This document shows, in pieces, positions 59,289 to 64,000 of a DNA stretch of 64,000 nt. Every line of letters begins with the position of its first letter. Positions within the stretch are counted from its first letter, which is position 1. The stretch covers positions 558,001-622,000 of the forward strand of contig JBMNMK010000002.1 of NCBI GenBank assembly GCA_050953285.1, read 5' to 3'. Source of the DNA: Olsenella_K sp050953285. GTDB taxonomy: Bacteria > Actinomycetota > Coriobacteriia > Coriobacteriales > Atopobiaceae. The notes beneath the pieces are model-generated. The model was given only the letters and a program-made list of their open reading frames with translations. It was not told where the DNA came from and ran no database searches. Position numbers and translations under genes: made by a program.

Positions 59289-61265
59289 CTAATAGAGCCA
59301 GGTAGGCAGGCTTTTTGAGGTGACGCGGGCGAGTGTGCGTGCTTCGTCGATACTCAAGAGGCGCGCGACGCGGTAGGTTGTTGCATCTTCCCATCTGAGC
59401 GGCATGACCGTGGTGATGTGGCCGTCTATGGTAAGCGGCGCCAGGAGCTCGGCGGCCTGCGTATAGGGGTTATACGCGCTGGCAGACCCGCGCAAGCCGC
59501 GCGCGGACGCTTGGAGCGCGGCCTCGGCAATCTTGGAAAGTGCCTCTTTGAGGGCGGCAGAGGCGTCTTCGTGCTGGGCTAGGTACGCTGAGAGATTTTC
59601 TTGAGGCACCTCTGCGCTTACGTGCGCCTGCTTGAACACGTCTTGCATAAACTCTTGTGGAAGCTTGTGGGCATCTTGTATGAGCGAGCTCATGGCAAGC
59701 GTTACATGGCTTCTGGCGTCAGCTCTGAGCTGGCCCGCATGTTCAAAGAAGTTTGCGGGGGCGGGGAGCGCGGCGTCGGTAGCCGCCCCCGTTTGAGCCC
59801 TATATATGCCCTGGTAGGCCCAGGTATCGGACGTCTTAGGTGCAAGGATCAAATAGATCTCGGCACCTGTCATGTCTTGAAAGCCGGTATCTACCAGAGA
59901 GCTGCCATCTGGCTGGCGCTCGGGGGCACCTTGCGCAAAAATGCGGTCCAAATAGAGCGCTAACTCCTCATGAATGGACTGGTAGTTGGGTGTATCTACA
60001 GCATCTGTGGGCTGCGGCGAAACGAGGCGCACCAGCTCCGCATCCACTTCTTCCCAGCTGGTGGAAATGCGCTCGCTCAACGCGCGCAGTGGGTTGATGC
60101 CCGACGTAAGCTCCTGTTGAGTTGCGAGTGCCTGCCAGGTGCCTTCAAGGGCGGGGTGCGTTTCTTGCGTCTCACAGCTGTCTGAATCTCTGCCATCGAC
60201 CTCTGATAGATACCACTGTTTATCTGCAGAAATGTACGGCTTTCTTCTGATTGTGACCACGACGGGCGTCTCGTCAGCATGGAGATAGCGCAGCTCAAAC
60301 ATCACTTCCTGCCGCGTGCCAGAAACCTTTCCAAATGCAAGCGCGTGCGCCCAGTCCTCCTCAAGCGTCTGCATCACGTTGACATCAAATGGCAGCGTCC
60401 GCGCCAGCACACCAAGCAGCGCATTTGAGCAACTGACATCATGCATGAAGTCCGTCGGAATGCCAGAGAGCGGCGCCGCACAGGCGGGGGCGTGCGTGTG
60501 GGTGCTTGCGTGCTTGTGTGCGGGTTTTTCTGAAGCAGACGCGCCTTGCGGAGCGGTATGCGTGTGCGGAGTTGCAGCTGGCGCCACTTCATCCTGAGGG
60601 CCTTGGGCGAGAAGTTCTGCGATGGTGTAGGTCCGCACGGTTCCTGGCTTCTCATCTGGTATCGGCGCAGGTACGGAGTCCGGCGCTGGTGCGGGCTCCT
60701 CTTCCGGCGCGCTGTTCTTCTCGCCCGCTGGTGCCTCTTCTGGTGCGCTGTTCTTCTCGCCCGCTGGCGCCTCTTCTGCCGCAGGCTCCGGCTCAGCCTC
60801 CGGTTCCGGCTCTGGCGCAGGCTCCGGCTCCGGCTCTGGCACTGACTCCGGTTCCGGCTCAGCCTCTGGCTCAGCCTCCGGCTCCGCCGTAGCCTTGGGC
60901 TCGACGCGCCTTACCTTGTGGGGCTTTGCCGGCGTGATTGTCTTGGCTCGCTTGCCCTTCTTCCACGGCTTGCCACCTGCGGCTTTGGGCGCGCTATCCG
61001 CCAGCGCAAGGCACTTGTCCCACGTCTCGATGTGCTGCAGGCGAATGTAGGATCGCCCACCCTTGAAATCTAGGAGGTCAACAAAGTCCTGAAGTTCCTC
61101 CATGAGCTCGCGCGTTGAAGAAAAGCCCAGGTCCTCGGCCTTAAGATCCTCCTGCTCAAGCAGCGCCTCCACGCGCGAAACAAAAACCTGAGTGCCAAAA
61201 CCAAAATGCTGGCTCAGAAGCTGATAAAAATAGAGCTGATGAGCCTGTGTGAGTGAATGTTGCAC
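59289..61265 (-). CDS. Large protein with winged-helix-like start and P/E-rich linker, unknown function
   Basis: This is 658 residues. The first 85 (YFYQLLSQHFGFGTQVFVSR through RSYIRLQH) have the length and pattern of an OST-HTH/LOTUS-like winged helix, known in RNA-binding proteins. A basic stretch (KPWKKGKRAK) and a low-complexity linker follow (about 120-265): EPEAEPEAEPEPE-type repeats, then APAGEKNSAPEE twice, then a His-rich patch (HKHASTHTHAP). The rest (about 268-658) looks globular, with no family I recognise. GTG 61265 follows AAAGGAGG; the longer TTG at 61316 lacks a ribosome site. There is no signal peptide. The GEKN repeats are encoded by copies of the dispersed 12-mer. Confidence 0.75.
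   Translation of the reverse strand: MQHSLTQAHQLYFYQLLSQHFGFGTQVFVSRVEALLEQEDLKAEDLGFSSTRELMEELQDFVDLLDFKGGRSYIRLQHIETWDKCLALADSAPKAAGGKPWKKGKRAKTITPAKPHKVRRVEPKATAEPEAEPEAEPEPESVPEPEPEPAPEPEPEAEPEPAAEEAPAGEKNSAPEEAPAGEKNSAPEEEPAPAPDSVPAPIPDEKPGTVRTYTIAELLAQGPQDEVAPAATPHTHTAPQGASASEKPAHKHASTHTHAPACAAPLSGIPTDFMHDVSCSNALLGVLARTLPFDVNVMQTLEEDWAHALAFGKVSGTRQEVMFELRYLHADETPVVVTIRRKPYISADKQWYLSEVDGRDSDSCETQETHPALEGTWQALATQQELTSGINPLRALSERISTSWEEVDAELVRLVSPQPTDAVDTPNYQSIHEELALYLDRIFAQGAPERQPDGSSLVDTGFQDMTGAEIYLILAPKTSDTWAYQGIYRAQTGAATDAALPAPANFFEHAGQLRADARSHVTLAMSSLIQDAHKLPQEFMQDVFKQAHVSAEVPQENLSAYLAQHEDASAALKEALSKIAEAALQASARGLRGSASAYNPYTQAAELLAPLTIDGHITTVMPLRWEDATTYRVARLLSIDEARTLARVTSKSLPTWLY
60714..60725 (-). 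repeat. Dispersed 12-mer GGCGAGAAGAAC
   Basis: Exact copy encoding GEKN in the linker of the 658-residue protein. Confidence 0.85.
60750..60761 (-). repeat. Dispersed 12-mer GGCGAGAAGAAC
   Basis: Second GEKN-encoding copy, 36 bases from the previous one, part of a duplicated linker unit. Confidence 0.85.
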
Positions 61266-61410
61266 AAAGGCCTCCTTTGATGGAAAAGTATGTATAGCGT
61301 ACGTTTGCCTATTCAACGTTCAGATAAACTCGTATGCAGAGTAAAAAGTCCACTGTGCGCACGCACATCCATTTTAGCGCCTGGCACTGATTTGCCAAAA
61401 AGGAGCAATT

Positions 61411-62262
61411 TTGCACGATAGGGGAGAGCTTTCAGCGGATGACCAACATACCTTGACCAGCGCTTCTGCTGGGCGAGAAGAACTTGAGCACGAAATGAGC
61501 GTGCGGCTGGGCGCGCGGCGGACGTGGTTGTTGCAGGACGTTCGCACAGAAGACGCGCTTGCGGCTTTTGGTGTGGAGCTCGTGGAGCCAGCCCTATCGG
61601 GCTTGGGCGGCGTGCCCATCACCTGCCTGGATTTCCCGTCTGCGCAAAAGGCCGCCCATGATGAGGGACGGCCGTTGGTAGTCGACAATACAGAGCTCAC
61701 GTCCTTTGGCTGCGCGGCGGCGCGTCTGGGCGCAGATCTTTGTTATGAGTGGATAAGGTGTTTCACGTTTTCGCGCTATGATCTTCTGGCGGTAAGCATT
61801 TCTCGCAGCTCACGCGGTTATGCTGAGGTAAAAGATGCGGAGTTCTTGGCGGGGCATGTGCCTTCACCAGCATGTGTAGACGGGCTCAGTGTGGCGCTGC
61901 GGCACAGGGAGGAGCAGAGGCGGCGGGCAAATGATTGCGCGCAGGTGGTCGCGTACTATCTCTCGTGTCATCCCAAGGTGAAAAAGGTCATCTATCCAGG
62001 GATTCCTCATGATGAGAGCTTTAAGCGCGCGGCGGGTACCATGAGAAACGGCTTCGGGAAATACGTTGACTTCACGCTGCGGAACCCTGCTGGCATGGAG
62101 GCGCTCCTGTCGGCGTCGCCTCTGACCGTGAGATGCGGCGCTGGCCCGCGCCTTTTGCGACCACTCGACCCTCAAGAAGGGCTCATGCGGATGGTCTGCC
62201 CCGCAGAGGATGCGCGCGGGGTTATAAACGAAGCGGAATCACTGCTCGCGCGACTGCAGTAG
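61411..62262 (+). CDS. Truncated Cys/Met-metabolism PLP-fold protein lacking the PLP lysine
   Basis: This is 283 residues. Its middle and end follow cystathionine gamma-synthase/lyase enzymes: Asp92 in LVVDNTELTSFG (the VVDNT motif binding the PLP ring nitrogen) and HPKVKKVIYPGIPHDESFK. But it is about 100 residues shorter than normal at the N-terminus, and the PLP lysine of the HSATKY motif is replaced by Cys117 in RCFTFSRYD. It cannot form the normal internal aldimine, so it is probably a non-catalytic relative or a decaying gene that remains open. TTG 61411 follows AAGGAG by five bases. A lipoprotein gene follows 26 bases later. Confidence 0.75.
   Translation: MHDRGELSADDQHTLTSASAGREELEHEMSVRLGARRTWLLQDVRTEDALAAFGVELVEPALSGLGGVPITCLDFPSAQKAAHDEGRPLVVDNTELTSFGCAAARLGADLCYEWIRCFTFSRYDLLAVSISRSSRGYAEVKDAEFLAGHVPSPACVDGLSVALRHREEQRRRANDCAQVVAYYLSCHPKVKKVIYPGIPHDESFKRAAGTMRNGFGKYVDFTLRNPAGMEALLSASPLTVRCGAGPRLLRPLDPQEGLMRMVCPAEDARGVINEAESLLARLQ
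61472..61483 (+). repeat. Dispersed 12-mer GGCGAGAAGAAC
   Basis: Exact copy near the 5' end of the PLP-fold gene, on the sense strand, read as GREEL. Confidence 0.85.
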
Positions 62263-62288
62263 TGGTTGCAGTACAAGGGAGGATGTCC

Positions 62289-62921
62289 ATGAGAACGAAC
62301 ATGAGCAACACGCATACGGAGATGACCGATGTGTGGAAGAAGCTGGTAGCAGTATGTATGGTAGTGGTGTTGGGTGTGTGCGGTCTGGGTCTTTCCGCAT
62401 GCGGCACCAATGATGAGCAGCTCATCAAGGATAGTTTTTCTGCCATGATCGATGACTTCAAGAATCCTACCGAGGAAAACATGGAGCCCTACATGGAGGA
62501 CGTGTCCTTTGAGGAGCTGGAGTCCTATGGCATTGATATCTACGAGTTTTTAGGCACGTGTTTCAAAAAGCTCGATTACTCAATTGACTCCGTGGATATA
62601 GACGGAGATACGGCTGTGGCGCACCTGAGTATCACCAATGTGGACATAAGCGCTGCTATGAACAAAGCTGGCGAAGACTTCACCGCGTGGATGGCCACGG
62701 ACGAAGGCATGAGCGCTCTGGCTGCAACGGAGGAGAGTGGCTCGTACACAGAGATCTACCAGAAGGTCTTTGAGTTCTTTTACCAGGAGGTGGACCAAGA
62801 GACGGACACCGTAACGACGCAGGTTGATTTTGAGTTCACCAAGGAAGACGGCGCGTGGAATCCCTCTGAGAGTTCCATCAACGAATTTGTCTCGGCACTC
62901 TACGGCGGCTTGGACATCTAA
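62289..62921 (+). CDS. Lipoprotein of unknown function
   Basis: This 210-residue protein has a type II signal: basic start, hydrophobic VAVCMVVVLGVCGLGL and lipobox LSAC (Cys about residue 37). The mature part is strongly acidic and likely alpha/beta, with TEENMEPYMEDVSFEELES and YSIDSVDIDGDTAVAHL; it resembles the small DUF-type lipoproteins common in Gram-positives, but I cannot name the family. ATG 62289 is about six bases after GGGAGG; the ATG at 62283 is too close to it. It would be anchored on the outer face of the cell membrane. A terminator follows. Confidence 0.8.
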   Translation: MRTNMSNTHTEMTDVWKKLVAVCMVVVLGVCGLGLSACGTNDEQLIKDSFSAMIDDFKNPTEENMEPYMEDVSFEELESYGIDIYEFLGTCFKKLDYSIDSVDIDGDTAVAHLSITNVDISAAMNKAGEDFTAWMATDEGMSALAATEESGSYTEIYQKVFEFFYQEVDQETDTVTTQVDFEFTKEDGAWNPSESSINEFVSALYGGLDI

Positions 62922-62980
62922 GACCTCCGCGCACTCGATTGTTGTGAGCGCCCGTTCACCTTGCAACGCAGCATAGTGTA

Positions 62981-63012
62981 AGGCCTCAGAGGATATCCTG
63001 GGAGGCCTTTTT
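62981..63012 (+). terminator. Terminator of the lipoprotein gene
   Basis: AGGCCTC (62981-62987) pairs with GAGGCCT (63002-63008), then TTTTT; inner bases can extend the stem. A motif near copy (GCGAGAAGAAC) follows at 63015. Confidence 0.85.
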
Positions 63013-63085
63013 ATGCGAGAAGAACATGTGCTTGCGGGCATTTGTGCAAGCAGATCAGCGCGCCCGTAGCGCGCGCCGCGCGGCG

Positions 63086-63583
63086 CTAGCTGGCTTTCGT
63101 GCGTGTGTAGGTGATGTAGCTAAACGGGATGCCAGCAGCTGTTATGCCGCCTTCTTCCACCTGCGCGCGTACCCACGTGGGATCGTTTTCCAGGTTGGGA
63201 AAGAAGGCGTCTGCGGGCATGACCGTCTCATGAAAGGTGACGTAAGCAGCCGTGCAGAAGGGGAGAAGCTCCTCGTAGATTGACTGTCCACCAATGAGCC
63301 AGACCGATTCCGGCTCAAGAGCCTCTATATATGCACGTGCCTCGTCCACAGATCCAACCGTCTCTATGCCCGGTGCTGCGTAGTTCTTATCGTGCGTGAT
63401 AACAAGGTTCTTCCGACCTTTAAGCGCCCCGCCTGGGAAACTCTCAAACGTTTTCCTGCCCATCACCACCGTGCCTCCCATGGTGAGTTTGACAAAGCGC
63501 TGCATGTCCGCCTTGTTTCTCACGAGCAGTTTTCCTTCTCGCCCAATTCCCCAGTCTTTGGTGACAGAGACAATAGCGTTCAC
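63086..63583 (-). CDS. folA: Dihydrofolate reductase
   Basis: This 165-residue enzyme regenerates tetrahydrofolate from dihydrofolate with NADPH, most needed after the thymidylate synthase reaction. Landmarks: SVTKDWGIGREGKLL (Met20-like loop), ADMQRFVKLT with the catalytic acidic residue, VVMGRKTFESFPG, and the NADPH motif VWLIGGQSIYEELL. GTG 63583 is six bases after GAGG; an in-frame GTG at 63595 lies on the ribosome site. It directly follows thyA on the minus strand, the classical thyA-folA pair. Confidence 0.92.
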   Translation of the reverse strand: MNAIVSVTKDWGIGREGKLLVRNKADMQRFVKLTMGGTVVMGRKTFESFPGGALKGRKNLVITHDKNYAAPGIETVGSVDEARAYIEALEPESVWLIGGQSIYEELLPFCTAAYVTFHETVMPADAFFPNLENDPTWVRAQVEEGGITAAGIPFSYITYTRTKAS

Positions 63584-63595
63584 GATATACCTCAC

Positions 63596-64000
63596 TTAGA
63601 TGGCGATGGGGATATTCTTGACCTGAGGACCATGCTCGTAATTTTCTACCGTGAGGTCGGCCGTTGTGAAGTCGTAGAAGTTGGTGATCTCGGGGTTCAA
63701 GGTGACCTTGGGCGCGGCAAAATGCGGGCGAGAAATGAGTTCACGGACAATGTCCACGTGGCGGTCATAGATGTGGGCGTCTGAGATCATGTGGACGAGC
63801 TCGCCGGCAATCATGCCGCTGACCTGCGCTACCATCATGAGGAGCAGCGCGTACTGCACCACGTTCCAGTTATTGGCTGCCAAGATGTCCTGGCTTCTTT
63901 GAACCAGCAACAGATTGAGCGTTGGCTTGTCGTCTTTGGGGTGCTGCGTCACGTTGTAGATAGCGTTGAATGCGCAGGGGTAGAGATGCATCTCGTGAAG
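63596..64000 (-). CDS. thyA: Thymidylate synthase (3' part; start beyond window)
   Basis: The frame is open to the window edge, so only the last 134 residues are present. They include the active-site cysteine in HLYPCAFNAIYNV, QRSQDILAANNWNVVQYALLL (phosphate-binding Arg/Ser) and the substrate motif SDAHIYDRH. The His that follows Cys in E. coli ThyA (PCH) is Ala here, as in a Bacillus-like branch. The enzyme methylates dUMP to dTMP using methylene-THF, releasing dihydrofolate for the adjacent FolA. The stop TAA directly precedes the folA start region. Confidence 0.9.
   Translation of the reverse strand, partial: LHEMHLYPCAFNAIYNVTQHPKDDKPTLNLLLVQRSQDILAANNWNVVQYALLLMMVAQVSGMIAGELVHMISDAHIYDRHVDIVRELISRPHFAAPKVTLNPEITNFYDFTTADLTVENYEHGPQVKNIPIAI

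Noticed and set aside
1..64000. CRISPR array, rRNA operon, insertion sequence or intact prophage
   Set aside because: None seen: no spaced direct repeats, no rRNA-like sequence, no transposase or integrase.

Overview
This 64-kb window is ordinary bacterial chromosome: dense genes, good Shine-Dalgarno sites, GTG and TTG starts, intermediate-to-high GC, and no rRNA, CRISPR array, intact phage or insertion sequence. The gene set suggests a fermentative anaerobe with a single membrane: pyruvate formate-lyase with its activase, an FNR-type regulator, an iron alcohol dehydrogenase, a formate-tetrahydrofolate ligase cluster, a fructose PTS, and lipoproteins. Codon use, the short ThrS and the FolD/FchA type would fit Coriobacteriia (Atopobium/Olsenella-like Actinobacteria). 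That placement is an inference from gene content, not a database match.

Layout. 1-2.7 kb: the end of a NlpC/P60 cell-wall hydrolase, a Nudix hydrolase, tRNA-Arg, then a decayed patch with two small ORFs and a hairpin-rich element. 2.7-7.7 kb: pepC, a stub resembling the GltD N-terminus, a MATE exporter and a CorA-type transporter. 7.7-11.4 kb: fructose IIA, fruK and ptsI. 11.4-17.5 kb: a lipid-kinase-like gene, an iron ADH and a MacAB-like exporter operon. 17.6-32.6 kb: tRNA-Pro, tRNA-Gly, gdhA, carAB, tRNA-Leu, tig-clpP-clpX, a 535-residue coiled-coil protein and valS. 32.6-35.6 kb (minus strand): M20 peptidase, a TcdA-like E1 enzyme and TatD. 35.8-43.1 kb: an iron-sulfur flavoprotein, then a one-carbon/pterin block (5-formyl-THF cyclo-ligase, fhs, fchA, folD, folE, folC, queD). 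43.2-47.7 kb: a zinc-ribbon membrane protein, an FNR-like regulator and pflA-pflB. 47.7-53.1 kb: a nitroreductase pseudogene, MarR and MocR regulators, an aldehyde dehydrogenase and an HD phosphohydrolase. 53.2-56.9 kb: a three-gene ABC importer. 57-64 kb: thrS behind a leader peptide and terminator, a 658-residue low-complexity-linker protein, a PLP-fold protein without its lysine, a lipoprotein, folA and the end of thyA.

How it fits together. Pyruvate formate-lyase makes formate, and Fhs loads formate onto tetrahydrofolate. FolD here has isoleucine where the cyclohydrolase lysine normally sits, so the adjacent FchA probably does the cyclohydrolase step. ThyA and FolA close the folate cycle. 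The FNR-like protein keeps the cysteines and the DNA-reading residues of FNR, and a perfect FNR box lies between its gene and pflA.

The least explained signal is a dispersed 12-mer, GGCGA(G/T)AAGAAC. It occurs nine times exactly (about 0.015 expected by chance), in both orientations, in intergenic DNA and in several reading frames, sometimes as inverted pairs. It resembles a DNA-uptake-type or other genome-wide signal that I do not recognise.
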